Below are positions 9,255-17,652 of a stretch of 64,000 bases of DNA, in pieces (the first letter of the stretch is position 1; each line of letters starts with the position of its first letter). The DNA lies in assembly GCA_024372495.1 (NCBI GenBank), contig CP099977.1, positions 310,001 through 374,000 on the forward strand, given 5' to 3'. The stretch comes from Pseudarthrobacter sp. Fe7. GTDB lineage: Bacteria > Actinomycetota > Actinomycetes > Actinomycetales > Micrococcaceae. Under the pieces are notes generated by a model. That model was not told the DNA's origin, made no database searches, and saw only the letters and a program-made list of their open reading frames with translations. The translations under genes were made by a program, and so were the position numbers.

Positions 9255-9512
9255 CTATGAGGAGTGCGGCATCTGGGGCCGGCCGGTGCGGTGGACTGCC
9301 GTCACTGCGGCTTCGTGTCCCGTCCGGCCATGCCCGGCATCCCGGTCCTTGGGGTGCCGCCGCTTTCCGTACCCGTCCGGCCACCCGCTTTGCTCCGCTA
9401 GGGGGACGGCGCCACTTGCTGCGGGACCCGGCGATACCGGCGCATCCATTGCTGCAGCAAGATGGTCCGCAACCTCAGGCCTGATGTGGAACTGGCTGGA
9501 CTCTTCACCCAT
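9255..9512 (-). CDS. Small hypothetical protein
   Basis: Candidate 85-residue protein beginning MGEESSQFHIRPEVADHLAAAM, with a purine-rich ribosome site (GGAAAGAAGGGAAG) just before the ATG. The first half is hydrophilic with a plausible helix; the second half is rich in Gly, His, Arg and Lys, and has low-complexity character. No known domain is recognised. Lying convergent to ligD, it is separated from it by the palindrome. An alternative upstream in-frame ATG at 9560 lacks a ribosome site. The existence of the protein is uncertain, and a frame error in the second half cannot be excluded. Confidence 0.4.
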   Translation of the reverse strand: MGEESSQFHIRPEVADHLAAAMDAPVSPGPAASGAVPLAEQSGWPDGYGKRRHPKDRDAGHGRTGHEAAVTAVHRTGRPQMPHSS

Positions 9513-9946
9513 AGTGCACTTCCCTTCTTTCCTTCGTTCTTCCTTGAAACGGAACGCCAACCAAAAGCGCCCGGGCGCGCGGGGACTACTGCCCGGAAAG
9601 AAGTGTGTTCATCGCTCTACCATAGGAGCGTCGGAGGCTCCTGTGAACCCCTCAAAAGACGGTGGCCGCGGTCACTTTCGGAGCCGGACCGGCGGCAGAA
9701 TGGGCCCGGAAAGAGACCCTGGACGAAAAATTTCGGTAACAATCCGGTTCCTCAGCCTGCTTCCCAATAATGGCGCGGGAAAACCGCTGGAAAATTCCTC
9801 CGGATAGCACCCGTTCCGGGGTGCAAACGGGCGTATCCTAGGCCATCCGGCGAGCCATCGGTACCGATTTCCCGTAAAATTGAAGGCCTGCCCGGAGCGG
9901 GGCAGCTACAAGTCGCAAGCAAATGACCTCCACAGGAGTTGCCCAA
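9513..9946. other. Non-coding stretch upstream of the MHS transporter
   Basis: About 430 bases without a convincing gene on either strand. It contains a short inverted repeat, CGCTC...GAGCG, around 9613-9630, and AT-richer stretches around 9725-9745 and 9870-9885 that may hold the promoter of the transporter. No confident -35/-10 pair could be assigned. Confidence 0.4.
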
Positions 9947-11539
9947 ATGCCCACAGACCGAAGCACGACCGACTCTCCAGCAGGCGCCAGGAACGCCCGC
10001 GGAACTGACCCGGCAGCCCCCACGGCTGCCAAGAAGCCAAGGCTGCTGCCACGGCGCCGGCTCAAGGAATCCGACGTCAACGTGGTTGACCAGCCCATGC
10101 TTAAGAAAGCACTGGGCGGAACCATCGTGGGCAACACGATGGAATGGTACGACGTAGGCGTTTTCGGCTACCTCATCACCACCATGGGCCCGGTGTTCCT
10201 CCCCGAGTCCGATCCCACCACCCAGACGCTGTTCCTCTTGGGAACTTTCGCTGCCACCTTCATCGCCCGTCCCCTGGGCGGCGTGATCTTCGGCTGGCTG
10301 GGTGACAAGGTGGGCCGCCAGAAGATCCTGGCCACCACGCTGATGATCATGGCGGCCAGCACCTTCGCCGTCGGCCTCCTGCCCGGATACGCGCAGATCG
10401 GGCTCTGGGCTGCCGCCCTGCTGGTGCTCCTCAAGGTCATCCAGGGCTTCTCCACCGGTGGCGAGTACGCCGGTGCCACCACGTTCGTCAGCGAATACGC
10501 GGCCGATAAACGCCGCGGCTTCTTTGCCAGCTTCCTGGACCTGGGCAGCTACCTGGGCTTCGCCATCGGCGCAGCCCTGGTGTCCGTCCTGCAGCTGACC
10601 CTTGGCCAAAGCACCATGGAGGACTGGGGGTGGCGCATCCCGTTCCTGGTTGCCGGCCCTCTGGGCCTGATCGCCATCTACTTCCGGAGCAAGATCGAGG
10701 AATCGCCCCAGTTCCAGGCCACCCTTGACGCCCAGGAGGAGAACGCAAAGAACGCATCCGCCGGTGACACCGCCACGGCCAAGGGACCCGTCGGGATCCT
10801 CAAGGCCTACTGGCGCCCCATCATTGTTGCCATGGTGGTAGTGGCCGCTGCCAACACGGCCGGCTACGCACTGACGTCGTACATGCCCACCTACCTGACG
10901 GAGTCCAAGGGTTACGACGAAATCCACGGCACTCTCCTGACGATCCCCGTGCTGGTGATCATGAGCCTCTGCATCCCGCTGACCGGCAAGCTCTCCGACC
11001 GGATCGGCCGCCGTCCCGTACTCTGGATCGGCGCCGTCAGCACCATCGTCCTGGCCATCCCGGCCTTCATGCTGATCGGTATCGGCCAGATCTGGTCCAC
11101 CCTTGCGGGGCTGGCCCTGATTGCCTTCCCCGTGACCTTCTACGTGGCCAACCTGGCGTCGGCCCTGCCGGCCCAGTTCCCCACATCAAGCCGTTACGGA
11201 GCAATGGGCATCGCCTACAACTTCGCCGTGGCCATCTTCGGCGGTACCACCCCGTTCATCGTGGCCGCGCTCATCAGCGCCACCGGCAACGACATGATGC
11301 CCGCGTACTACCTCATGGCCACCTCCCTGGCCGGTGCCGTCTCCATCTACTTCCTGAAGGAATCCGCCAACCGCCCCCTCCCGGGTTCGATGCCCAGCGT
11401 CGACACCCAGGCGGAAGCGAAGGAATTGGTGGCGACCCAGGACGAGAACCCGCTGATCAACCTGGACGAACTGCCGTTCGACACCCATCAGGACGGCACC
11501 GAGCCCCAGGCGCACCGCGAGGTTCCGGCCGGGGCCTAG
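9947..11539 (+). CDS. MFS transporter, metabolite:H+ symporter (ProP-like) family
   Basis: Inner-membrane secondary transporter of 530 residues with 12 predicted membrane segments. Family marks are GNTMEWYDVGVFGYL in the first segment, the RPLGGVIFGWLGDKVGRQ loop motif between segments 2 and 3, and GGEYAGATTFVSEYA, all typical of the MHS family that carries proline, glycine betaine or organic acids. Both tails are long: about 45 residues rich in basic amino acids at the N-terminus and about 55 acidic residues at the C-terminus, as in osmosensory ProP, so compatible-solute uptake is the best guess. The start was chosen because AGGAG lies 8 bases upstream; an ATG at 9923 has none. Confidence 0.85.
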   Translation: MPTDRSTTDSPAGARNARGTDPAAPTAAKKPRLLPRRRLKESDVNVVDQPMLKKALGGTIVGNTMEWYDVGVFGYLITTMGPVFLPESDPTTQTLFLLGTFAATFIARPLGGVIFGWLGDKVGRQKILATTLMIMAASTFAVGLLPGYAQIGLWAAALLVLLKVIQGFSTGGEYAGATTFVSEYAADKRRGFFASFLDLGSYLGFAIGAALVSVLQLTLGQSTMEDWGWRIPFLVAGPLGLIAIYFRSKIEESPQFQATLDAQEENAKNASAGDTATAKGPVGILKAYWRPIIVAMVVVAAANTAGYALTSYMPTYLTESKGYDEIHGTLLTIPVLVIMSLCIPLTGKLSDRIGRRPVLWIGAVSTIVLAIPAFMLIGIGQIWSTLAGLALIAFPVTFYVANLASALPAQFPTSSRYGAMGIAYNFAVAIFGGTTPFIVAALISATGNDMMPAYYLMATSLAGAVSIYFLKESANRPLPGSMPSVDTQAEAKELVATQDENPLINLDELPFDTHQDGTEPQAHREVPAGA

Positions 11540-11574
11540 GCAGAAGCCCGGGCATTCTTGTAGCCCACGCTCAC

Positions 11575-11625
11575 AGGCCCGCCCTGCGTGCTTCCCTGGG
11601 GAAGCACGCAGGGCGGGCCTTTGCG
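11575..11625 (+). terminator. Strong hairpin terminator after the MHS transporter
   Basis: A stem of about 20 bp, from AGGCCCGCCCTGCGTGCTTC paired with GAAGCACGCAGGGCGGGCCT, with a tight loop and TTTG after it. It starts 36 bases downstream of the transporter stop. Confidence 0.8.
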
Positions 11626-11742
11626 TCCCTTGCCGGATGTCCTCTTGTGACTGCCGGCAATGTGACTGGGCCGGAGACGCGGTGATACGTTCGCAAGGGC
11701 CTACGGGCCGCAGTACGACAACAAAACAGGACAGGTCGGGAC

Positions 11743-12899
11743 ATGAAACACGTGGTGGCGCAGTTGCGCGCACTGCACCGGCTGGAACCAGCCAACAATG
11801 ACCACCTTGCCGCGCTGCGCGTGGCCGTCAGCGTAGCCGTCCCCTCCCTTCTGCTGCTCGCCGCGGGCCAGACCAACCTCATCATCTACGCCGTGTTCGG
11901 CGCCCTGACCGGCATGTACGGCCGCCTGGAACCGCACCAGCTGCGGCTCCCCACCAGGGGCAGGGCGCCTTGGTGCTGCTCAGCGGCGTGGCCGTGGGGG
12001 TGACCCTGTCCGTCAACCACATCCACTCCTGGTGGCTGGTGGCCGTGGAAGCCACCCTCGCCGGAGTGGGCTCGGTGTACGCGGACCGGGTACGGCTGAA
12101 ACCGAATGGACCGTTCTTCGGAATCCTCGCCCTGGGCGCCTGCGCCTCCGTCACTACCACGGTCCCCTGGTACGTTGCCATGCTCATCGCGGTGGCATCA
12201 TCGGTGTTCTCCATCCTGATTGGATTCAGCGGCTGGCTGCGGCAGAGGTCCTGGGAACCGGGCGCCACCAGGAGCATCCCGCCCCGTTCGGCGGCGCGGC
12301 GGCGGGAACTGTCCGTCCACGCCGCACGGTACGTCCTGGCGGTGGGTGCCGCGGGGACAGTGGGCGTGATCAGCGGCACGGGCCACCCGCACTGGGCCAT
12401 GGCTGCCGCTGCCGTCCCCCTGGCCGGAGCAGACCTGCCCAGCAGCGTCCGGCGGGGCGTCCACCGCGTCGTGGGGACGCTGCTTGGACTGGCGGTCACC
12501 GCCGTCGTGCTCATTCCGGGGCCCGGGACCCTGTCCGCGCTTTACCCCGCGCTCCAGGAGCCCGCCCGGCGGGCAGTTGTGCTGGCCCTGCTGGTGATCC
12601 TCTTCCAGTTCGCCACCGAACTGTTCATGACCAGGCACTATGGCCTGGCCATGGTGTGGTTCACCCCGGTCATCCTGCTGATAACCCAACTGGCCTCGCC
12701 GATCGAACCGCGCATCCTGATCCTCGAGCGGGCGGTCGAGACACTGGTGGGCGCCCTGCTGGGGATCCTGGTGGTAGTGGCCGTCCGCCGGCCCGGTGCG
12801 CGGCGGCCGCAGAAGGTTCTTCCCGGCGGTCCGGCCGCGCACAACGGTCCGGCGGGGCGCCGGACCCTATTTCGGCTTCCGCGCCGGTCCGGCCATTAG
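11743..12899 (+). CDS. FUSC-family membrane protein, frame broken once
   Basis: Inner-membrane protein of the fusaric-acid-resistance/aromatic-acid-exporter (FUSC) superfamily, 385 residues. Two blocks of hydrophobic segments are visible: about residues 25-160 (starting LRVAVSVAVPSLLLLAAG) and about 205-360 (ending LVGALLGILVVVAV), the duplicated architecture usual for FUSC proteins. The substrate is unknown. The frame breaks at about 11952-11956 in CTCCCCACC; adding one C (Leu-Pro-His-Gln-Gly) restores a single frame. The C-terminal 33 bases overlap the convergent SDR gene. It may also be a stress-linked membrane protein with no transport role. Confidence 0.78.
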
Positions 12900-13640
12900 C
12901 CGCGCCGGAGCCACCTTGGCCACTGCTGCAACCACCTTGTAGCGCTTGGACGGGATGGACACCGCCTTGCCCCGCTCATTGTCCGCCAGGCCTTCACTGA
13001 CCACCCGCTCCGCGCGCAGCCACGTCCACGACGGCGCCACCGACTTGTCCATCCCCATCCGGTCATGGAACTCGGTGTGCGTAAAGCCCGGGCAGACCGC
13101 CGTGACCTTGATGCCGCGCTTACGGTAGGCCAGGTTTGCCCACCGGCTGAAGCTCACCAGCCAGGCCTTCGCCGCCGAATAGGTGCCGCGGGGAAGGAAC
13201 GCGGCCACGCTGGCCACGTTGATGATCCTGCCCTCCCCGCGCTCCAGCATCCCCTTCAGGGCCGCGTGGGTGAGCACCATGGATGTTTCCGCATGCAGCT
13301 TCAGGTGGGTCCTCTCCTCCGCGGCATGGTTGTCCTCGAAGTTGTGCAGCAGGCCGATCCCCGCGTTGTTCACCAGGATCCCCACCGGCCGTCCGGCGTC
13401 CCCAAGGCGCTCGACGACGGCCGCAACGTCGTCGTCCTGCGTCAGGTCGGCGGGAAGCACCTCAGCCGTGATGCCGTAACGCCGCCGGAAATCCTCCGCT
13501 GTTTCTGCAAGCCGGGCGGCGTTGCGGGCGACCAGGACCAGGTCATGCCCCTGGGCCGCGAGGCGCTTTGCGAACTCGTGGCCCAGACCGGCGCTGGCGC
13601 CAGTAACGAGTGCTGTTGTACGTGTGCTGGATGGCGTCAT
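12867..13640 (-). CDS. Short-chain dehydrogenase/reductase
   Basis: Cytoplasmic NAD(P)-dependent oxidoreductase, 257 residues, classical SDR. The cofactor loop is TGASAGLGHEFA, the structural motif is NNAG, the catalytic Ser lies in INVASVAAFLP and the Tyr/Lys pair in YSAAKAW. An Arg in the first loop after strand 2 (LVARNAARL) favours NADP. The C-terminal tail is basic. Substrate unknown; this subgroup often acts on lipid-like ketones. It is transcribed toward the FUSC gene and overlaps its last 33 bases, so the two messages are antisense at their ends. Confidence 0.9.
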   Translation of the reverse strand: MTPSSTRTTALVTGASAGLGHEFAKRLAAQGHDLVLVARNAARLAETAEDFRRRYGITAEVLPADLTQDDDVAAVVERLGDAGRPVGILVNNAGIGLLHNFEDNHAAEERTHLKLHAETSMVLTHAALKGMLERGEGRIINVASVAAFLPRGTYSAAKAWLVSFSRWANLAYRKRGIKVTAVCPGFTHTEFHDRMGMDKSVAPSWTWLRAERVVSEGLADNERGKAVSIPSKRYKVVAAVAKVAPARLMAGPARKPK

Positions 13641-13751
13641 GCTGCCAGCCTAGCCAGAGGGACGGCCGGACTGACTGACCTGCGCGCAAGCAGGGCCGCT
13701 AGGCTGGTACCGCCGGCGGCCGGCCAGGCTGCTGCCATGAAGGGGGAAGAC

Positions 13752-14090
13752 ATGGACCAGCAACAATCCGGAGCGCTCGGTTTCCGTGAGGTGGACAGGG
13801 ACGGGAACCCTGTACCGCCAGGGCTTGAGGATCCGAGACACACGGGGACGGAGAGGTCCTGGACCGCGCCGAATCCGTTCATCGTGGTGTTGTGGCTGCT
13901 GGCTGTCGGACTGATAGCCGGCGGCCTGGCGGCGCTCTTGGGCGGTCCCATGTCCGTGGGCATGGCGGACCGGGCCTCGTTCGAGTACCTGGTCTTCGCT
14001 TTCGCCCCGCAAGGGATTTCCGGCGGAGCAGCCGTCCTCCTTGCGCTGCTCTTCTGGCACGCCTGGCGCTGGCAGTCCCGGCACAGCTGA
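13752..14090 (+). CDS. Small two-helix membrane protein, unknown function
   Basis: A 112-residue protein starting MDQQQSGALGFREVDRDGN. A polar N-terminal half is followed by two hydrophobic segments, FIVVLWLLAVGLIAGGLAALL and GISGGAAVLLALLFWHAW, separated by a short outside or inside loop. The start at 13752 is favoured because AGGGGGAAGAC ends just before it; an in-frame ATG at 13737 is possible. No family was recognised. It is divergent from the SDR gene with about 110 bases between them. Confidence 0.65.
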   Translation: MDQQQSGALGFREVDRDGNPVPPGLEDPRHTGTERSWTAPNPFIVVLWLLAVGLIAGGLAALLGGPMSVGMADRASFEYLVFAFAPQGISGGAAVLLALLFWHAWRWQSRHS

Positions 14091-14125
14091 GGCCTGATCC
14101 GACGGGCGCGACTTGTGCATCAATT

Positions 14126-14146
14126 AGTAAGCATGCTTTGCTTACT
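14126..14146 (+). promoter_or_regulatory. AGTAAGCA inverted repeat upstream of a small gene
   Basis: AGTAAGCA (14126-14133) and TGCTTACT (14139-14146) are perfect inverted arms around five bases, about 80 bases before the next start codon. The 11-mer TAGTAAGCATG at 14125-14135 occurs again at 34330-34340, also upstream of a small gene with a second inverted repeat. Confidence 0.5.
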
Positions 14147-14228
14147 GGGATAGATGAACCTCCGCAAGCAGTTCGCGGCGGGGCTGCCAACGCTGGCGGC
14201 TCCGTGAAGAAGCCCAAGGAAGAACACA

Positions 14229-14555
14229 ATGACCACCGCAATGGAACACCAGCTGACGGCGTCTGGGGAGCGCACCGAGGCAGCTGGGCAGATCTTGTCC
14301 ACCACCGTACCCGTGGACGCAGGGTTGCTGGTGACCCTGAATTCGCGCATGCACTGCCGCACGCCAATGCAGCTTGTTGACCACGAGGAACTGCCGGTGC
14401 GGCAGCCTGTGTACGTTGACGGGAACACCGTTGTTTCCCTGCGGCCCGGATCCGTCCCGGAAAGCATCGTTACCTACCGTTGCGCCTGCGGCTTCACCAT
14501 CGATGATCCGGGCACCGCCGCCATGGCGGTCAGCGACCAGGCCCTGGCCAGCTGA
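14229..14555 (+). CDS. Small protein of unknown function with a CAC motif
   Basis: A 108-residue soluble protein, MTTAMEHQLTASGERTE onward, with a good ribosome site (AAGGAAG, 7 bases before the ATG). Cysteines occur in SRMHCRTP and in YRCACGFTI; the latter looks like half of a zinc knuckle, and with the His in the middle could bind a metal, but the motif is incomplete. No known family was recognised. It stands alone, preceded by the AGTAAGCA palindrome and followed by a convergent acetyltransferase gene 40 bases away. Confidence 0.65.
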   Translation: MTTAMEHQLTASGERTEAAGQILSTTVPVDAGLLVTLNSRMHCRTPMQLVDHEELPVRQPVYVDGNTVVSLRPGSVPESIVTYRCACGFTIDDPGTAAMAVSDQALAS

Positions 14556-14595
14556 CCTGGAGCCACCGCCTCGGCAGAACCAGCAACAGGGACAG

Positions 14596-14925
14596 TCAGC
14601 GTTCCGGCCAGTCGACGAATTGTTCGTATCCTTCGTGCTTCCGCAGGTAGCTGGAAATGAACGGGCAGTGCGGAATGATGCGTTTGCCGGTGGCCACCAC
14701 GTCGTCAAGGGCAAAATGCGCCAGGACCTTGCCCAGGCCCTGTCCCTCAAATTCCGGGCCCGTCTCTGTGTGCGTGAAATCGATGTGCCCGGGAAGATCG
14801 TGGTAGAAGGCCTGGACGGCCAGCCTGCCGTCCACCAGGAGTTCATACCAGTGCTGCGCGTCATTGCGCCGCAGCGAGACATTTGCGGTGAACTTGTCCT
14901 CCGCGGACGTGGTGTTCTCGGTCAT
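14596..14925 (-). CDS. GNAT-type acetyltransferase domain protein (YjdJ-like)
   Basis: A 109-residue minimal acetyltransferase fold of the N-acetyltr_CG (PF14542) type. The acetyl-CoA pyrophosphate loop is seen as EFEGQGLGKVLAHFAL, preceded by the strands YELLVDGRLAVQAFY and HIDFTHTE, and the C-terminus carries HCPFISSYLRKH, which is highly typical of this group (small Cys/Tyr acyl-CoA binding proteins). Targets in bacteria are unknown. It is downstream of, and on the same strand as, the membrane acyltransferase gene, 15 bases away. Confidence 0.9.
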   Translation of the reverse strand: MTENTTSAEDKFTANVSLRRNDAQHWYELLVDGRLAVQAFYHDLPGHIDFTHTETGPEFEGQGLGKVLAHFALDDVVATGKRIIPHCPFISSYLRKHEGYEQFVDWPER

Positions 14926-14940
14926 GGTTCGACACTGGCA

Positions 14941-16260
14941 CTAGTTCAGTCCGCTGGCAATGGTCCTTCGGCCATGGCGGCGGCGGTCCGGTTGACGGCG
15001 CCGCAGCGGAGAGCCGCCCAGCAAAACGATCGCCACCGAAAAACACACTGCGCCGGCTGCCAGAAGTCCCAGCGACAGCCCGTTAAGTGCGGCGTCCGCC
15101 ACGGGAATGAAGACCACCACGACGGCGGCTCCCGCCATGGCTGGCCGGCAGCGGATGGTGACGGGCGTCGTCGTCCGTTCCTCCAGGCGTCCAAAGGCCG
15201 CCGCCACCGGCAGGAGCAGGATGACCAGCGCCAGGACCACCACCGGCCGTGACCACCACCATCCAGCGGTGCCGGAGCCGGGTTTGGGGATGGGTGCCAG
15301 GAGCAGCAGCCCGGACATGGCCGCCAGCAGCGGCAGGTGCCACAAGTAGACGGTGAGGGACCTGGAACCGGCCAGAGCAAGCACCCGGCCGATCCACCGG
15401 ACCTCTGCCAGCGGCGCCAGGACCGGCCGCGCCAGTTCCATCGTGGCCAGCTGCGGGACGGCCAGGATCACCAGGGTCAGGTTGGGCGGGTTGAGGTTCA
15501 CCAGCATGTTCCCGCGATAGAGCCCCAGCCCGGTCACGAGCCCCAGCAGCAGGTGTGCCGCCACTGCCGCGCCCAGCAGACCGGAGCGGGAGAGCCGGGA
15601 GATGTAGCCGTCCGCAACCAGGAAACCCAGCTGCTGGACGGCGCACCAGACAAACACCAGGTTGATGTTGGCGAGATCCGGCAGCGCACCCCGCAGGCAG
15701 TCCACGGCAACCACCAGCGCTGTGAGCAGGACGAAGGTCAGCCAGGGTGCACGGGCGTGGAGGGCCGCCAGCACCGGAACGTTCAGTTGCGCCGCCAGGT
15801 AGGCGGCCAGGAACCACAGGGGCATGCCGGCGCCGGTGGCGATGAGCTGGACCACCTGCCGGTCGACGCCCAGCGCACCCGCCACGGACAAGCCCGCCAC
15901 CATGGTTGCCAGCAGGGCGGTGGCCGGACGGAGCAGGCGCAGGAGCCTGGCGCGGACGAACTGGGCTGCCGTGCCCCCGCCCGCTTTGAGGCGGCGCCAG
16001 GACTGCAGCCCGGTCACCCCGCCCGTGACGAAGAACAGGGGCATGACCATGAAGATCCAGATGACGGGCTCGAACCAGCCCTGCAGCGCCAGCGTGTTCT
16101 CGGTGGTCACGGTACCGTCCGGGTGCAGGACCGGGCTGACCATCATGGAATGGCCCACCACCACCAGTACCAGGCAGACAAAGCGGACAAGGTCGATGGC
16201 CCGGTCACGGCTTGCCGTGTCCGGCGGCGTTCCTGTCCCCCGGCTGCCGGTGCTGCGCAA
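14941..16260 (-). CDS. Acyltransferase 3 family membrane protein
   Basis: Integral membrane protein of 439 residues with about ten hydrophobic segments. It opens with RDRAIDLVRFVCLVLVVVGH, the marker of acyltransferase-3 proteins, whose membrane His is the likely catalytic residue; further marks are LFFVTGGVTGLQSW and SLTVYLWHLPLL. Such enzymes transfer acyl groups to envelope sugars or secreted molecules; substrate unknown. The start is TTG; no strong ribosome site was seen, so it is uncertain. The C-terminal tail is basic. Confidence 0.85.
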   Translation of the reverse strand: MRSTGSRGTGTPPDTASRDRAIDLVRFVCLVLVVVGHSMMVSPVLHPDGTVTTENTLALQGWFEPVIWIFMVMPLFFVTGGVTGLQSWRRLKAGGGTAAQFVRARLLRLLRPATALLATMVAGLSVAGALGVDRQVVQLIATGAGMPLWFLAAYLAAQLNVPVLAALHARAPWLTFVLLTALVVAVDCLRGALPDLANINLVFVWCAVQQLGFLVADGYISRLSRSGLLGAAVAAHLLLGLVTGLGLYRGNMLVNLNPPNLTLVILAVPQLATMELARPVLAPLAEVRWIGRVLALAGSRSLTVYLWHLPLLAAMSGLLLLAPIPKPGSGTAGWWWSRPVVVLALVILLLPVAAAFGRLEERTTTPVTIRCRPAMAGAAVVVVFIPVADAALNGLSLGLLAAGAVCFSVAIVLLGGSPLRRRQPDRRRHGRRTIASGLN

Positions 16261-16351
16261 GGGGACCTACAACGACTCGACGCTGCCCACGGCACTATTG
16301 TGCCCCCGTGCCAGGCACATTTTTAGGACCATAGGGCCCGGGGATGCCCTA

Positions 16352-16751
16352 CTACAGTGTGGCCAGGACGCCCAGGACGACGGCGAGAAGGGGCGTGGCG
16401 CCCTGGGTGGCCGCGGGGCGGAGGTACTTGCGTCCGGTGAGCGCCAGGACAACGGCCGCCAGCAGCATGGAACCGCAGCAGCTGAAGATGAGGGTCCAGC
16501 CTGCCACGCCCTGTGCCGACCCTGCACCGCCAAGTGCCACAAGCCCCACGCCAACGAATGCCCCGATGGCCAGGAACAGGTTGTAGAAGCCCTGGTTGTA
16601 CGCAAGGGATTTGGTGGTCTCGGCGTCTTGTTGGGAAGCGACCCCAAAGCGCTTCCAGGTGGCCGGCCGGGTCCAGGTAAGGGACTCCATGGTGAAGATG
16701 AAAACGTGCAGCGCGGCGGCAAGGAAGGCAAAGAAGGGAGGCCAGGATCAT
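16352..16751 (-). CDS. DUF1304 membrane protein, frame broken once near its start
   Basis: Small inner-membrane protein of about 132 residues. The core MESLTWTRPATWKRFG followed by NQGFYNLFLAIGAF is diagnostic of DUF1304. Four hydrophobic segments are predicted once the N-terminus is joined: the start MILAS and the downstream AAALHVFIF lie in different frames, and removing one C near 16725-16740 joins them. Function unknown. It follows the aldolase gene by 36 bases on the same strand, so it may be read through from the acid-sugar operon, though no functional link is known. Confidence 0.8.
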
Positions 16752-16787
16752 TGCTCGATCCTAGCCTCCCGTTTGGGGAAGTTTTCC

Positions 16788-17652
16788 CTACCGTGCCAGC
16801 GTGGCCAGCGTGCTGGCGGCGAACCCCTTCGCCGACTGGTTCCAGGTGGCCAGCAGGCCCTGCAGGTTTTCGCCGTCCGCCCGGTGGGCCGGAAGCTGGT
16901 CCTGGAGGGTGGCCAGCACGCCGGTCCGGAGTTCGGTGTTGAAGTTGACCTTGCCAACATTCATGGCCGCGGCTTTGACCAGGCTCCTCGGCCGGGATGC
17001 CGGAGGCACCGTGCAGCACCAGCGGTATGTGGATCCGCGCCGCGATGTCCTGCAGCACGTCCCACCGAAGCCGCGGCTCGCCCTTGTACTTGCCGTGGAC
17101 GTTGCCCACTGCGACGGCCAGCAGTTCCGCGCCGGTGCGGGACACGAAGTCCTCCACCTGCGCCGAATCCGTCAGGCCCGCCACGTCGACGCCGGACTGG
17201 TCCGCCGGTTGATCGGCGGAGAAGGCGCGGTCCTCGTCGCCGGCCAGGCCGCCCAGGCTCCGCCTCAAGCACCACATCAGGGCCAAGCAGGGCCCGGGCC
17301 GCCTGGACCAGCGCGATGTTGTCCTCGTAAGGAAGGGACGAACCGTCGGCGAGGACGGAATCCGCCCCGCCGCGACGGCGTCGGCCATCACTTTCAGGTC
17401 ACTTGCGTGGTCAAGCTGCACCGCGACGGGAACCGTGGCGGCGTCCGCCAGGCCACGAAGCGCGGCGATGAGCCGGAGGCCGTCGGCGGTGCCGGCGGTC
17501 TTGGGTGCCACCAGCAGGATTGCCCCGCGGCCGGATTCCTCGGCGGCGCCCACGACGGCAAGAGCGGTGGTGAAGTCGTAGCAGGTGAAGGCGGGCACCG
17601 CGGAACCCTGCTGCAGTGCGGAGGTGACCAGGTGGTCAAGTCGGGTCTGCAT
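16788..17652 (-). CDS. Class II fructose-bisphosphate-type aldolase, frame broken three times
   Basis: Zinc-dependent aldolase of about 287 residues; the family cleaves phosphorylated ketoses to dihydroxyacetone phosphate and an aldehyde. Zinc-site and active-site motifs are LDHASD (first His), EAELGGLAGDED (Glu), GNVHGKYKG (second His), LVLHGASGIP (third His and phosphate loop) and KVNFNTELR. Frame breaks: a C lost from a C run near 17362-17366, and CAGGCTC for CAGCTC at 17254-17260 and 16980-16986. Correcting all three gives one full-length protein. Its ATG overlaps the stop of gntP (ATGA). Together with the DUF1537 kinase it implies that the operon substrate is phosphorylated and then cleaved; the true substrate is unknown. 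Confidence 0.85.
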
